From: Sphingomonas aurantiaca
Lineage (GTDB): Bacteria > Pseudomonadota > Alphaproteobacteria > Sphingomonadales > Sphingomonadaceae
Direction of reading: 5' to 3'
DNA: 64,000 nucleotides
Assembly (NCBI RefSeq): GCF_003050705.1
Contig: NZ_QAOG01000001.1
Location: 1,037,105 to 1,101,104, forward strand
Shown here: in pieces, positions 30,309 to 40,546 of the stretch
Numbering within the stretch: position 1 is the first letter of the stretch
How the letters are laid out: every line of letters starts with the position of its first letter
Program-made: the position numbers and the translations under genes
The notes under the pieces: generated by a model
What the model was told of the DNA's origin: nothing
The model's input: only the letters and a program-made list of their open reading frames with translations
Database searches by the model: none

Positions 30309-31880
30309 TCAGTTCGAAAAGCCGGGGGCGGGCAGGGCACCGGGCTTGGCCTTGGCGCGCCTGTTCGCCGCCGCCGCGGTATCCGCCGGGATGGTCGAGT
30401 CCTCGGTGCGGCGGGTATCGCCGCGCGGTACCGGCATCACCGGCGCCGCGGCCCCGACCGACGGCGCCGCATAGCGCGCGGGGGCGACCGTCGGCACCGG
30501 CCGCTTGCCACCGCTGCTCGCGCTGAGCGTTCCCAGCAGCACGCGGTCGAGATCGCTCGGCGCGCGCGCGCCGTCGGTCGGCAGCGCGATGTCGCGCGAA
30601 CTGTTGACCGGCTTCACCAGATACGGGGTGATGACGATGACCAGCTCGGTCTCGTTGCGCTGGAACGCGTTGGATCGGAACAGCGCGCCGATGATCGGCA
30701 GGCTCGAGAGCCCCGGCGTCTTGTCGTAGGAATTATTGTGGCTGTTCGAGAGCAGGCCGCTGATCATCATGCTCTGGCCCGACCCGAGTTCGACCGTCGT
30801 CTCGGTACGCCGGGTCGTCAGCCCGGGGACTCGCGTGCCGCTCAGTGTTACCGCGTTCGAATAATCGAGCTGCGACACTTCGGGGCGGACGCGCAGCGAG
30901 ATGCGGCCATCCGACAGCACCGTCGGCGTATAGGCCAGGCTGATGCCATATTGCTTATACTCGACCGACACGGTGCCGAGCGCCTGCGCGAGCGGGATCG
31001 GAACCTCGCCACCCGCCAAGAACGTCCCCGTTTCGCCCGACAGCGCGGTCAGATTCGGGTTTGCCAGCGTCGTCACCTGGCCGGTCGTCTCGCCGAGATC
31101 GATCGCCGCGAGGAAATCCAGCCCGAGCAGGTTGCCCGCGAGCCCCAGCGTCGTGCGCTGCGCACCCTTGGTGTAGGTCGACGTCTTCAATCCCGTCGTC
31201 GCATCATAGGTGATCGTGCCCGGCGACCCCGACGTGCTGCCGAACAGGATGCCTGAGCCACCGCGATCCTGCGTCAGCAGGTTGACGCCGATGTTCTTGA
31301 CGAAGCTGCGGCTGACCTCGGCGACGCGCACCTGGAGGTTCACCTGCAGCGGCGTCGCGGTTTTAAGGCGCGACAGCACCTTGGTCGAATCACCGACGAA
31401 TGCCTGGACGAGCCGTTCGGCCTCGGCCGCGTCCTCGGGGGCGAGCACTGTTCCGGTCAGCAGGATGAGCCCGTTCATCGGCGTGGCGACGACCTGTGCC
31501 TCGGGCATCGCGAGTGCGAGCATCTGCTGCACCGAGTCGAGGTTGTTGCCGACGCGGACGGTGGCCGCATAGACGACCGCGCCGCCCTTGGCGGTTGCCG
31601 AGATCGTCGTCTCGCCGGTCTTCTTGCCGAACACATAGAGCTGGGTCGGTGACCGCACCTGGACGTCGGCGATCGAGTCGTCGGCGACGAACAGGTCGGT
31701 CATCGGCTGGGCCAGCGTTACCAACCGCCCGCGGCCGGTGTTGAGCTGGACGACCGGCGCGCCTGCGGGTGCGGTCGCCGCGCCGCGGCGTTGCGCCAGT
31801 GCAGGAACGGACGGGGCGGCACTCGCGGCGGCCAGGGCGACGGCCAGCGGCCATCCCAGCGGGGTCTTCGCAATACGCAT
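30309..31880 (-). CDS. cpaC: Tad pilus outer-membrane secretin CpaC (RcpA)
   Basis: The 523-residue secretin begins with a Sec signal peptide (to about residue 29). A pilus-type BON-like N-domain follows (about 45-170, VTLAQPMTDLFVADDSIADVQV). The secretin core (about 180-430) includes VEVPIPLA-like GGEVPIPLAQ, and GLSSLPIIGALFRSNAFQRNETELVIVITPYLV. The tail is Pro/Ala-rich. It forms the outer-membrane channel for the Flp pilus. It starts one base from the cpaB stop. Confidence 0.96.
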   Translation of the reverse strand: MRIAKTPLGWPLAVALAAASAAPSVPALAQRRGAATAPAGAPVVQLNTGRGRLVTLAQPMTDLFVADDSIADVQVRSPTQLYVFGKKTGETTISATAKGGAVVYAATVRVGNNLDSVQQMLALAMPEAQVVATPMNGLILLTGTVLAPEDAAEAERLVQAFVGDSTKVLSRLKTATPLQVNLQVRVAEVSRSFVKNIGVNLLTQDRGGSGILFGSTSGSPGTITYDATTGLKTSTYTKGAQRTTLGLAGNLLGLDFLAAIDLGETTGQVTTLANPNLTALSGETGTFLAGGEVPIPLAQALGTVSVEYKQYGISLAYTPTVLSDGRISLRVRPEVSQLDYSNAVTLSGTRVPGLTTRRTETTVELGSGQSMMISGLLSNSHNNSYDKTPGLSSLPIIGALFRSNAFQRNETELVIVITPYLVKPVNSSRDIALPTDGARAPSDLDRVLLGTLSASSGGKRPVPTVAPARYAAPSVGAAAPVMPVPRGDTRRTEDSTIPADTAAAANRRAKAKPGALPAPGFSN

Positions 31881-31881
31881 G

Positions 31882-32925
31882 TCAGTTCTTCCCCCCGACT
31901 GGAACCACGGTCATCGCGGTGCCACGTGCAACCCGGACCACCGGGCCCTGGATCGCGGGCGTGCCGCCCCCGCCGCCACCACCGGACTGCATGATGGGCA
32001 CGCCCTGCATCGCCGGGCCATCGCCGCCGACCGGCTTGCCGGGGATCGTGCTGCGCTGGTAGCGCGACACGTCGGCCCCGGTCTGGTAGCTCGATGCACC
32101 CGCCGAAGGCTGGCTCGCGAGCCGGACCATCATCGCCTTTTCCGCCTTGGGGTCGTTGCCCTCGGGCACTTTCACCGCACCCGATGCGATCGCTTCTTCG
32201 AGCTCGGCGGAATTGTCGGCGATCGAGCGCAGCGACAAGGACAGCGAACCGAGCGTCTGCGCCACGGCGACCTGTTCGGCCATTTTCGGCGTCGCCTCGA
32301 TCGTCACGTTCGAGAAGGTGCGGACCTGCGTCTTGCCGTCCTCGCCGACGAGATTGTCGGTGCGCTGGTCGGTGGCGAGCACGCGGATATTGCGCATGAT
32401 GGTTTCGGACACCTTGAGCGGCTGGCCTTCGCCACCGCCTGCGACGGTTTGAGTCAGGACCAGATCGATCCGGTCGCCGGGAAACACGAAACCTGCGACC
32501 GCCGCCTGCGCCGAGACGGGCACGGTGACCGCACGCATGCCGGGCCCGAGCGCGGCGGCGAGGAAGCCGCGGTCGCCCGGCTTGACGAGCGAACCCTGCG
32601 TCACTGGCTGACCGGCGGTGATGTTGCTGCGCACCACGGTGCCCTGCAGCGACTGGAGGTTGGTCTTGTCGCGCAGGTAATAGGCATTGTCGACCAGTTC
32701 CTTTGGCCAGGGCTGGAACTTCAGCGCGGTGGCGTCGAGGATCGTGCCGACCGGCAGCGAGCGCGTCGCGACGAGCACTTCGGGACCGTCGATCACCGGT
32801 GCTGCCATCGCAACGGCACCAGCTTGCGGGGCAGAGCTGCCGGCGATCAGCGTTCTGGCAAAGAATGCCGTAAGGCCTGCGACAATCAGCGCGCCTACCA
32901 GCAATATGATCTTGCGACTATCCAT
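31882..32925 (-). CDS. cpaB: Tad pilus assembly protein CpaB (RcpC)
   Basis: The 347-residue periplasmic protein has an N-terminal membrane anchor (about 5-27) and a SAF domain (about 48-115, VLVATRSLPVGTILDATAL...GSLVKPGDRGFLAAALGPGMRAV). The RcpC-type domain follows, with GDRIDLVLTQTV. The C-terminal 60 residues are Gly/Pro-rich. CpaB works with the CpaC secretin across the periplasm. Confidence 0.95.
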   Translation of the reverse strand: MDSRKIILLVGALIVAGLTAFFARTLIAGSSAPQAGAVAMAAPVIDGPEVLVATRSLPVGTILDATALKFQPWPKELVDNAYYLRDKTNLQSLQGTVVRSNITAGQPVTQGSLVKPGDRGFLAAALGPGMRAVTVPVSAQAAVAGFVFPGDRIDLVLTQTVAGGGEGQPLKVSETIMRNIRVLATDQRTDNLVGEDGKTQVRTFSNVTIEATPKMAEQVAVAQTLGSLSLSLRSIADNSAELEEAIASGAVKVPEGNDPKAEKAMMVRLASQPSAGASSYQTGADVSRYQRSTIPGKPVGGDGPAMQGVPIMQSGGGGGGGTPAIQGPVVRVARGTAMTVVPVGGKN

Positions 32926-32971
32926 GACTAGTTCGTGCCTTTCGGGCGCCGGGATTTCACTTCGACGTTAA

Positions 32972-33448
32972 TCATGACTGAAACTGATTAAGGAGTGGTT
33001 CGCGCAGCGCCAGCAGCCCGGCGAATGCTATGGCCACGCCGTACGGGACTTCGATGGTCGCCGACGTTTTCTTTATGATGCGCTCGGCCATCATGACGAT
33101 CGTGACGACACCGCCTGCGATCGACATGACCATCAGCATCGACAGATACGCCGGAAACGGCAGCCACAGCGCGAGCGCGACGATCAGCTTGACGTCACCG
33201 CCGCCCATCAGCCCGAAATGGAATACCAGCAGGAACACCGCGAACACCGCCAGCGCGACGCCGAGCTGCAGCGCCATGTCCGGCCAGATGTCGAGCCCGT
33301 TGGCATACCACCAGAGCGGCGCCAGCAGCGCGACCGCGGCGTTTTTCCAGTTGGCGATCTCGCGCGTTCGTGCATCCTCGATGCCGGCGGACACCAGCAG
33401 GCCGCCAAGCGCGAAAATCAAAATTGGAAGAGCAATGTTCCACCCCAT
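32972..33448 (-). CDS. cpaA: prepilin peptidase CpaA (TadV)
   Basis: The 158-residue polytopic type IV prepilin peptidase (A24 family) is the short form lacking the methylase domain. The two catalytic aspartates are visible: Asp25 in GIEDARTREIANW and Asp85 in the GGGDVK motif. It is the first gene of the cluster on the minus strand. Only 19 bases separate its start from the divergent lysophospholipase gene, so their promoters must overlap coding sequence. Its pilin substrate is not encoded in this window. Confidence 0.95.
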   Translation of the reverse strand: MGWNIALPILIFALGGLLVSAGIEDARTREIANWKNAAVALLAPLWWYANGLDIWPDMALQLGVALAVFAVFLLVFHFGLMGGGDVKLIVALALWLPFPAYLSMLMVMSIAGGVVTIVMMAERIIKKTSATIEVPYGVAIAFAGLLALREPLLNQFQS

Positions 33449-33467
33449 CGGCTAGGCCCTAACGAAG

Positions 33468-34484
33468 ATGGCTTTCGAAAAAGTAACCGTCCCGCGCGAT
33501 TATTCGCCCGGCAACCCGCACGTTACGCAGCGTGGCGATGCCGCCACCGTTCGGCGTGCGATCCCGGCCGATGCGCGTATCGGCTATTGGACCGCTTCCG
33601 ATGGCTGGAAACTGCGCCGCTTCGACTGGCCGGCACCGGCGCGGCGGGGCCGCATCCTGTTCCAGACCGGGCGCGGCGACAGCGTCGAGAAGTATCTGGA
33701 GACGTTCGCGCATCTCCACGCCCGAGGATGGTCGGTCACCGCATTCGACTGGCGCGGGCAGGGCGGCTCGGGGCGTCTCTCCGCCGATCCGCATATCGGC
33801 CATGTCGACGATTATACCGTGTACGACCGCGATCTCGCGGCCTTCTGGGTGGACTGGCGCGCGGAGGGCGACGGCGACGGTCAGCCGCACGTCGTGCTGG
33901 GCCACTCGATGGGCGGCATGATGGTCATGCGTGCGCTCGCCGCCCGCGCGATCGACGCCGATGCCGCGATCCTCGTCGCCCCGATGATCGGGTTGAAGTC
34001 GCCGGTCGGCGCCGGGATTGCCGGCCGTGCGGCCCGGTGGATGGCGGCGCACGGCAATCCCGCGCGCGGCGCATGGCGTAGCAACGAACGTCCCGGTTCG
34101 ATCGCGTCGCGCCAGACCCTGCTGACTCACGACAGGTCGCGCTACGACGACGAAGGCTGGTGGCAAGAGCAGAACCCCGCGCTCCGCCTCGGCCCGCCAA
34201 GCTGGACATGGCTGGCACACGGCTTCGCTGCCGCCGCCGAACTTGCGGTAGATCCACGTATCGAAACCATCAAAACGCCAATACTGATGCTGATCGCGGA
34301 CGCCGACAAGCTGGTCGAACCCCGCGCAGCCTTGCGACTCGGCGTGCGATTGCCCGATGCGCAGATCGTCCGGTTCGGCCGCGAATCGGCACATGAGATC
34401 CTTCGCGAGGCGAATGGTGTGCGCAATCGGGCGCTGGCTGCGATCGATTCCTTCCTAGCTGCCGTCGTGCCAGTCCGCGCGTGA
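33468..34484 (+). CDS. alpha/beta hydrolase, lysophospholipase L2-like
   Basis: The 338-residue serine hydrolase resembles PldB and monoglyceride lipases. The catalytic set is visible: nucleophile elbow GHSMGG (Ser147), acid in IADADKLVEP, and His in ESAHEILRE. An oxyanion-region motif FDWRGQGGSGR is also present. The first 28 residues are poorly conserved and no other ATG is available. It probably cleaves monoacyl lipids. The stop overlaps the ATG of the next gene (TGATG). Confidence 0.9.
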   Translation: MAFEKVTVPRDYSPGNPHVTQRGDAATVRRAIPADARIGYWTASDGWKLRRFDWPAPARRGRILFQTGRGDSVEKYLETFAHLHARGWSVTAFDWRGQGGSGRLSADPHIGHVDDYTVYDRDLAAFWVDWRAEGDGDGQPHVVLGHSMGGMMVMRALAARAIDADAAILVAPMIGLKSPVGAGIAGRAARWMAAHGNPARGAWRSNERPGSIASRQTLLTHDRSRYDDEGWWQEQNPALRLGPPSWTWLAHGFAAAAELAVDPRIETIKTPILMLIADADKLVEPRAALRLGVRLPDAQIVRFGRESAHEILREANGVRNRALAAIDSFLAAVVPVRA

Positions 34485-35581
34485 TGTCCGTATTCGACCC
34501 GATCTACGACGTGGTGATCGTCGGTGCGGGGATGGCCGGGGCTAGCCTCGCTGCGGCGCTGGGCTCGAACGCGCGCGTCCTGGTTCTCGAGGCGGAGGCG
34601 GCGCCCGGCTATCATGCCACCGGGCGGTCCGCGGCGTTCTGGTCGGAGACCTATGGCGGCCCCGATATCCAGCCACTGACCACCGCATCGGGTCCGCTGC
34701 TCGAGGCCGGGGGGCATCTGGCGCCGCTCGGATCGCTGCATATCGGTCGTGCGGAGGACGGGGCGGCGATCGATGCGTTCCTGGCGGCGTTCGCCGACAG
34801 CGCCGTGGTCCTCGACCGGGTCGACCCGGCCGCGTTCATCCCCGGTCTGCGCAGCGACTGGGTCCTCGGCGTGCAGGAGCCGAGTTGCGCCTATATCGAC
34901 GTCGCCGCGCTCCACGCGGGGTCCATCGCGACCGCCCGCCGCGCCGGCGCCGTGTTCGTCACCGATGCCGCATTCCAGGATGCGACCCGCGCAGACAGTA
35001 TCTGGACGATCGCCACGCAGGCGGGAACGGCGCGCGCACGCATCCTCGTCAACGCCGCCGGGGCGTGGGCGGACAGTGTGGCGATCCGCGCAGGTGCGAG
35101 ACCGCTCGGGCTGCAGGCCTATCGCCGGACGATGGTCCAGCTGCGTACCAATCCGGGTGCACCCGACACCCTACCGCACGTCGCCGACATTGCCGGGCGA
35201 TTTTACTTCAAGCCCGAGCCCGGCGGCCGTTTGTGGCTAAGCCCACATGACGAGACGCCGACCGACCCCTGCGATGCGGCGCCGGAAGAGATCGACGTCG
35301 CGATCGCAATCGACCAATTCGAGCAGGCCGTCGACTGGCAGGTCGCCGCGGTCGAGCGCCGCTGGGCGGGGTTGCGCACGTTCGCGCCTGATCGCCTCCC
35401 GGTCTACGGCTTTGGCCGCGACGTACCCGGATTCTTCTGGGCTGCGGGGCAGGGAGGGTTCGGTATCCAGACCGCGCCCGCCGCAGCGTTGCTCGCCGCC
35501 GCTCTGCTGCTGGGCAGCAACCCCGACCCGGTCGTCGCGGGGATCGACGCCGACCGCTACGCGCCGGGTCGGTTCACCTGA
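34484..35581 (+). CDS. FAD-dependent oxidoreductase, DAO family
   Basis: The 365-residue protein has the dinucleotide-binding motif VVIVGAGMAGAS (10-21), a FAD-contact segment YHATGRSAAFWSETYGG, and the C-terminal FFWAAGQGGFGIQTAPAAA typical of D-amino-acid oxidase/sarcosine oxidase-type (DadA/ThiO) enzymes. It probably oxidises a secondary or D-amino acid; the substrate is unknown. The ATG overlaps the stop of the lysophospholipase gene by one base, so the pair is co-expressed. Confidence 0.9.
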   Translation: MSVFDPIYDVVIVGAGMAGASLAAALGSNARVLVLEAEAAPGYHATGRSAAFWSETYGGPDIQPLTTASGPLLEAGGHLAPLGSLHIGRAEDGAAIDAFLAAFADSAVVLDRVDPAAFIPGLRSDWVLGVQEPSCAYIDVAALHAGSIATARRAGAVFVTDAAFQDATRADSIWTIATQAGTARARILVNAAGAWADSVAIRAGARPLGLQAYRRTMVQLRTNPGAPDTLPHVADIAGRFYFKPEPGGRLWLSPHDETPTDPCDAAPEEIDVAIAIDQFEQAVDWQVAAVERRWAGLRTFAPDRLPVYGFGRDVPGFFWAAGQGGFGIQTAPAAALLAAALLLGSNPDPVVAGIDADRYAPGRFT

Positions 35582-35638
35582 TCGGCAAGTAGCGGCGCGC
35601 CCTGCCGCAATTCCCAAAAATCCACCGGCTAGCCGCGC

Positions 35639-36103
35639 TTACCGCCGGCCGGCCGCCACCGCGGCGTCGCTTGCCAGCTTGTCGGCGCGCTCGTTTTCCG
35701 GGTGGCCGGCATGGCCCTTGACCCATTGCCATTCGATTCTGTGCCGCGCGACCGCGGCGAGCAGCGCGTGCCACAGTTCGGCGTTCTTCACCGGCTTCTT
35801 GTCAGCGGTCTTCCAGCCGTTGCGCTGCCAGCCTTTCACCCACTTGGTCAGGCCGTCCATCACATATTTGCTGTCGGTGTACAGCGTTACCGCGCACGGC
35901 CGGGTCAGCGCGTTGAGCGCCTCGATCGCCGCGGTCATCTCCATCCGGTTGTTCGTCGTCGGCGACTCGCCACCCGACAATTCCTTCTCGTGCGCGCCCA
36001 TCCGGATCACCGCGCCCCAGCCGCCGGGGCCCGGATTGCCCTTGCAGGCACCGTCGGTGAAGATCTCGACCTTGGTGATGGAAACGGCAGCTTCGTCAGT
36101 CAT
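35639..36103 (-). CDS. rnhA: ribonuclease HI
   Basis: RNase HI removes RNA from RNA-DNA hybrids. The 154-residue product has the four acidic catalytic residues of the family: Asp17 ([14 protein letters not shown]), Glu55 (NNRMEMTA), Asp77 (YTDSKYV) and Asp141 (NERADKLAS). The ATG at 36103 is chosen because upstream residues are not conserved; it overlaps the thrB stop by four bases. Confidence 0.97.
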   Translation of the reverse strand: MTDEAAVSITKVEIFTDGACKGNPGPGGWGAVIRMGAHEKELSGGESPTTNNRMEMTAAIEALNALTRPCAVTLYTDSKYVMDGLTKWVKGWQRNGWKTADKKPVKNAELWHALLAAVARHRIEWQWVKGHAGHPENERADKLASDAAVAAGRR

Positions 36104-37050
36104 GCAAACAGATCGTCCTTGAGATACGCCTCGAGCCGCCGCCAATAGGCCAGCGGATCCTTCCGCGTCACCAGCGCATCCGCCGGCGTATTGAGCCAGT
36201 CCCACGCCCGCGTCAGCAGGAACCGGAGGCACGCGCCCCGCGCGAGGATCGGCAGCGCCCCGCGCTCGGCGTCGGACAGCGCGAACTGGCCGGCATAGCC
36301 ATCGATCAGCGCCTTGCCGATCGCCGCATTATAATTCTCGCCATTGCCGTCGAATGCCCAGGACGTGTGCATCACCGCCAAGTCGTAGGCGCGGATGTCG
36401 GTGCACGCGAAATAAAAGTCGATCACGCCGGTCACCCGGTCGCCGAGCATCAGCACGTTGTCGGGAAAAAGATCCGAATGAATCGCTGCTATCGGCAGGT
36501 CGCGCGGCCACTGCGCCAGCACCGATGCCAGCGCGGCCTCGGTCCGGTCGAACAGCCCCGGCTCGATCGAATCGATAGCGCGCCCGCATCGCGCGAGGAA
36601 CGGCTGCCACGTATCCGCCCCGAGCGGGTTGGCGCGGGTCTGCGCAAAGCCGGCAAGGCTGGTGTGCATATGACCCATTGCCGCACCGGCGGCATAGGCT
36701 TGCGCGGCGGTGGGATGCGACACCGACACACCGGTCAGGAACTCTATCAGGCACGCCGATCGCCCTGCCAGCTGCTGGATCGCGACCCCGTCCCGGTCGG
36801 GCAGCGCGCGCGGCACCGGATTGCCGTCGCTCGCCAGATGATCGAGCATGTCGAGGAAGAACGGCAGGTCTTCGGTCGACGTGCGCTCCTCGTACAGCGT
36901 CAGGATGAACCGGTCGGCGGTCGTCTCGACGAGGTAGTTGCTGTTCTGGACCCCCTCAGCGATGCCCTTGGCGGACAGAAGTTCGCCGTGATCATAGCGC
37001 GCGAGAAAGGCGCCCAGCGCCTCGGCCGAAACCTGCGTATAGACCGCCAT
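36100..37050 (-). CDS. thrB: homoserine kinase (ThrB, aminoglycoside-phosphotransferase type)
   Basis: The 316-residue kinase of the choline/aminoglycoside kinase fold phosphorylates homoserine in threonine synthesis in many alphaproteobacteria. Family landmarks are [20 protein letters not shown] at the start, [12 protein letters not shown], catalytic loop IHSDLFPDN and [18 protein letters not shown] (metal-binding Asp). It lies in the ispH-thrB-rnhA cluster, with a 1-base gap to ispH and a 4-base overlap with rnhA, an order common in sphingomonads. Confidence 0.96.
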   Translation of the reverse strand: MAVYTQVSAEALGAFLARYDHGELLSAKGIAEGVQNSNYLVETTADRFILTLYEERTSTEDLPFFLDMLDHLASDGNPVPRALPDRDGVAIQQLAGRSACLIEFLTGVSVSHPTAAQAYAAGAAMGHMHTSLAGFAQTRANPLGADTWQPFLARCGRAIDSIEPGLFDRTEAALASVLAQWPRDLPIAAIHSDLFPDNVLMLGDRVTGVIDFYFACTDIRAYDLAVMHTSWAFDGNGENYNAAIGKALIDGYAGQFALSDAERGALPILARGACLRFLLTRAWDWLNTPADALVTRKDPLAYWRRLEAYLKDDLFA

Positions 37051-37051
37051 G

Positions 37052-38008
37052 CTAGGCGGCCGCCTCCAGCCCGCGCGGCAGCTTGAACGCGATCGTCTCG
37101 CGGTTCGTCTCGACTTCGCGCTCGGTGACCGTGAAGCGCTCGGACAACCGGTCGACGAGTTCGCGCACCAGCAGCTCGGGGGCCGATGCGCCGGCCGTGA
37201 TGCCCAGCGTGCCGACGCCGGCCAGAAAATTCCAGTCAAGTTCGCTCGCGCGCTGGATCAGCATCGCCGGCGTCCCTTCGCGCTCGGCGACCTCGACGAG
37301 GCGGACCGAGTTGGACGAGTTGGGCGCGCCGATCACCAGCACCGCGTCGACACTGTGCGCGATCGCCTTCACCGCGGTCTGGCGGTTCGACGTCGCGTAG
37401 CAGATGTCCTCGCCGCGCGGCGGCAGCATCTGCGGAAAGCGGCGCTGCAACGTCGCGACGACGGCGGCGGTATCGTCCACCGACAGCGTGGTCTGCGTCA
37501 GGAAGGCGAGGTTGGCCGGATCGGCGGGGGCGAACACCTCGGCATTGTCGACCGTCTCGATCAGCGACATCGCGCCTTCTGGAACCTGCCCGAACGTGCC
37601 GATCACCTCGGGATGCCCGGCATGGCCGATGAACACGATATGCCGTCCCTGCGCCACCAGCCGCTCGGCCTGGCGGTGGACCTTCGACACCAGCGGACAG
37701 GTGGCGTCGAGATATTCGAGACCGCGATTCTGCGCATCCAGCGGCACCGACTTGGGCACGCCGTGCGCGGAGAACACGACCGGCGCGCCATCGGGCACCT
37801 CGTCGAGTTCCTCGACGAAGATCGCGCCCTGTGCCTTCAGCGTGTCGACGACGAACTTGTTGTGGACGATCTCGTGGCGGACATAGACCGGCGCGCCATG
37901 CTTCTCGATCGCCAGTTCGACGATCCGGATGGCGCGGTCGACCCCCGCGCAAAAGCCTCGGGGTGCTGCGATCAACAGTTCGAGCGGCGGCTTGTCGTTT
38001 GGGCTCAT
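37052..38008 (-). CDS. ispH: 4-hydroxy-3-methylbut-2-enyl diphosphate reductase IspH
   Basis: IspH makes IPP and DMAPP in the last step of the MEP isoprenoid pathway. The 318-residue protein holds the three iron-sulfur cysteines in [12 protein letters not shown] (Cys20), [11 protein letters not shown] and [10 protein letters not shown], and the substrate-binding motifs HEIVHN and APNSSNS. It is first in the ispH-thrB-rnhA operon. Confidence 0.98.
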   Translation of the reverse strand: MSPNDKPPLELLIAAPRGFCAGVDRAIRIVELAIEKHGAPVYVRHEIVHNKFVVDTLKAQGAIFVEELDEVPDGAPVVFSAHGVPKSVPLDAQNRGLEYLDATCPLVSKVHRQAERLVAQGRHIVFIGHAGHPEVIGTFGQVPEGAMSLIETVDNAEVFAPADPANLAFLTQTTLSVDDTAAVVATLQRRFPQMLPPRGEDICYATSNRQTAVKAIAHSVDAVLVIGAPNSSNSVRLVEVAEREGTPAMLIQRASELDWNFLAGVGTLGITAGASAPELLVRELVDRLSERFTVTEREVETNRETIAFKLPRGLEAAA

Positions 38009-38130
38009 GATGCGCCAGCCTCTACGCGATTGCTTGCCTGGACGATAGCCGGTTCCTATGGTGCGCCGCGACAGGGGCCGCTTGCGACACGCGGTGGCCC
38101 TTTCGCTCGTTCGAGAAGGTAAGCGTCGCC

Positions 38131-38784
38131 GTGAAAGCCCCTATCCCAGCCGTATCGGCCATTGCTGTAATTCTCGGCGCCACTCTGCTCGGCGGATGCG
38201 CCGGCAAGGGCGAAGTCGATGCAACCGGCGGCATCTCTGCGGTGCGTTCGGTCTGCCCGCCCGTCGCGATTCCCGCGGCGACCGGCGACATCACGCTGTT
38301 CGATCCGGCCGGCAGCCGCGAGCAGTCCGCGATCGACGTCGCCGCGCTGATGACCAATGTCCGCTCGACCTGCGCCGACGCGACTGACCAGGTCGTCACC
38401 AGCGTCACCTTCGACATTCGCGCGCGGCGCAATCGTACCGAGGGCGCGCGCGACGTTACGCTCCCTTACTTCATTACCGTCGTCCGCGGCGGCAGCGCCG
38501 TCGTCGCCAAGCGCATCGGCCGCGTCGCGTTGCACTTCGATGCAGGGCAGGCGCTGGCATCCGCGTCTGCAACGGCGTCGGCCACGGTTGCGCGTTCGGC
38601 CGCAACGCTGCCCGATGACGTCCGCGAGAAGCTGACGCGCAAGCGCAAGGCCGGCGATCAGGACGCAGCCGTCGATCCGCTGAGCACCCCCGAAGTCCGC
38701 CAGGCGGTGTTGCGCGCCAGCTTCGAAGCGCTGGTCGGCTTCCAGCTCACCGACGACCAGCTCAAGTACAACGCCACGCGCTGA
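38131..38784 (+). CDS. putative lipoprotein of unknown function
   Basis: The 217-residue product carries a lipoprotein signal (lipobox LLGGC, Cys23). The domain contains [23 protein letters not shown] and [22 protein letters not shown], and ends [18 protein letters not shown]. Beta-rich periplasmic lipoproteins of this appearance are common in sphingomonads but have no assigned role. It lies alone between ispH (divergent) and a palindromic element. No catalytic motif is recognised. Confidence 0.75.
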   Translation: MKAPIPAVSAIAVILGATLLGGCAGKGEVDATGGISAVRSVCPPVAIPAATGDITLFDPAGSREQSAIDVAALMTNVRSTCADATDQVVTSVTFDIRARRNRTEGARDVTLPYFITVVRGGSAVVAKRIGRVALHFDAGQALASASATASATVARSAATLPDDVREKLTRKRKAGDQDAAVDPLSTPEVRQAVLRASFEALVGFQLTDDQLKYNATR

Positions 38785-38813
38785 TACGCAGCTAGGCGGT
38801 GATATGTCCTGTT

Positions 38814-38913
38814 CACCGTCATCCCCGCGAAGGCGGGGATCCATATCCTCAGCCGTTGGCGATACGCATTGACGGCAGCCAGTCTGGATTCCCGCCTTCG
38901 CGGGAATGACGGT
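38814..38913. repeat. palindromic repeat element, ACCGTCATCCCCGCG family
   Basis: The left arm ACCGTCATCCCCGCGAAGGC and right arm GCCTTCGCGGGAATGACGGT are imperfect inverted copies. It is the same family as 17375-17473. It is followed by about 120 bases with no recognised feature before the glycine riboswitch. Confidence 0.82.
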
Positions 38914-39029
38914 TGTAGTGTTAGCTTTGCTTCGATCCGGTTTATCTTCGCAGCACGCGAAACCCCCGATTGACTAAGATTGTGCGGCGCGTCAGAGCTT
39001 GGCGCGTCGATGTCGGGCAACCGGCATGG

Positions 39030-39250
39030 CACCGCGCGGGAGAGCGTTTCCTGGTCCTTCAAGGACTGGCCTTTAGAAGGGCAGGGGGCCGCCGAAGGAG
39101 CAACCACCCCGGAATCTCTCAGGCACCAGAGACCGCGCGGGGCTGATCGACACTCTGGAAAGCGTCCTGGCGTTCGCGCCGAGGGCCACCGAAGGGGTAA
39201 GCCGCCAATCAGGCGGTGAAAGCTCTCAGGTTCCGTGACAGAGGGGGTTG
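39030..39250 (+). promoter_or_regulatory. tandem glycine riboswitch upstream of gcvT
   Basis: Two glycine-aptamer-like units lie in series. Unit 1 (about 39032-39141) has GCGGGAGAGC, GCCGCCGAAGGAGCAA, CTCTCAGGCACCAGAGACC and a pairing P1. Unit 2 (about 39152-39246) has CTCTGGAAAGC, GCCACCGAAGGGGTAAGCC and GCTCTCAGGTTCCGTGACAG. The CCGAAGG-GCAA and CTCTCAGG cores are diagnostic. It lies about 50 bases before gcvT, the expected target, and should turn the operon on when glycine is abundant. Confidence 0.93.
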
Positions 39251-39297
39251 GATCGCAGCACCACAGGGTGCCGCGCGCCCCTTCGACGGAGACCGAC

Positions 39298-40545
39298 ATG
39301 AGCGACGCCGACATTCGAGACTATGCCAGCATCATCGACCAGGCCGACGATTACGTCGAGCCCGAGGTGCTGCCGTTGCCGCTCGACGCGTGGCACCGCG
39401 CACAGGGCGCGCGGATGGTCGAGTTCGCCGGCTATCAGATGCCGATCCAGTATGACGGCATCATGGCCGAACACGCCTGGACGCGCGACTCGGCCGGCCT
39501 GTTCGACGTCAGCCACATGGGGCAACTCGTCTTCTCGGGCGAGGGCGTCGCGCATGCGCTCGAAACCGTGCTGCCGGGCGACATCGCCGGGCTCGGTGAG
39601 GGCAAGATGCGCTACTCGATGCTGCTCGCGCAGGACGGCGGCATCCTCGACGACCTGATGGCCACGCGCCTGCCCGACGATCAGCCCTCGCCCTTCTCGG
39701 CGCAGGACATCGAGCCCGAGGCGTACGACCCGCTCCACCCGTCGCCGACCGCGAGCGGCAGCTTCTACGTCGTCGTCAACGGCGCGACCAAGTACGACGA
39801 TGTCAGCTATCTCATCGAGCATCTGCCCGACGACGTCACGATCAACATCCTCGAGGACCAGGCGCTGCTCGCGGTGCAGGGCCCCAAGGCGGTCGCGGCG
39901 GTCGCGCGGATCGTTCCCGGCATCGACCGCCTCGTGTTTATGACCGCGCGCGCGTTCCACTGGAACGAGGTGCCGCTTTGGATCAGCCGATCGGGCTATA
40001 CCGGCGAGGACGGCGTCGAGATATCGCTTCCCGCCGAACACGCCGTCGCCTTTGCCGACGCGCTGCTCGCGCTGCCCGAGATCAAGCCGATCGGCCTTGG
40101 CGCGCGCGATTCGCTGCGTCTCGAAGCCGGTTTGCCGCTTTACGGCCACGACCTCGATCCCGAGACCACGCCGGTGATGGCGGACCTCGGGTTCGCGCTG
40201 TCCAAGCGCCGCCGTGAGGCCGCCGATTTCCCCGGCGCCGAGCGTATCCTCACCCAGCGCGAGCATGGTCCTGCCACCAAGCGGGTCGGCCTGATCGTCG
40301 AGGGCCGCCAGCCCGCGCGCGAAGGGTCCGAGGTGATCGACGACACCGGCGCGCCGATCGGCCGCCTCACCAGCGGCGGCTTCGCGCCGACGCTCGGGAA
40401 GCCGATCGCGATGGCCTATGTGCCGCTCGCGCTGGCGACGCCGGGCACCCGCATCGAAATCGCACAGCGCGGCAAGGTCCATACCGCGACCGTCACCGCG
40501 ATGCCCTTCATTCCCCACCGCTACGTCCGCGCAGGAGCCAAGTGA
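39298..40545 (+). CDS. gcvT: glycine cleavage system aminomethyltransferase (T-protein)
   Basis: GcvT transfers the methylene group from H-protein-bound aminomethyl to tetrahydrofolate. The 415-residue product has [25 protein letters not shown], the folate-site region around [13 protein letters not shown], and [20 protein letters not shown]. It is longer than the usual 365-375, with about 15 extra N-terminal residues and an insertion near residues 127-150 ([20 protein letters not shown]). It is the first gene of the gcv operon behind the glycine riboswitch. Confidence 0.97.
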   Translation: MSDADIRDYASIIDQADDYVEPEVLPLPLDAWHRAQGARMVEFAGYQMPIQYDGIMAEHAWTRDSAGLFDVSHMGQLVFSGEGVAHALETVLPGDIAGLGEGKMRYSMLLAQDGGILDDLMATRLPDDQPSPFSAQDIEPEAYDPLHPSPTASGSFYVVVNGATKYDDVSYLIEHLPDDVTINILEDQALLAVQGPKAVAAVARIVPGIDRLVFMTARAFHWNEVPLWISRSGYTGEDGVEISLPAEHAVAFADALLALPEIKPIGLGARDSLRLEAGLPLYGHDLDPETTPVMADLGFALSKRRREAADFPGAERILTQREHGPATKRVGLIVEGRQPAREGSEVIDDTGAPIGRLTSGGFAPTLGKPIAMAYVPLALATPGTRIEIAQRGKVHTATVTAMPFIPHRYVRAGAK

Positions 40546-40546
40546 T

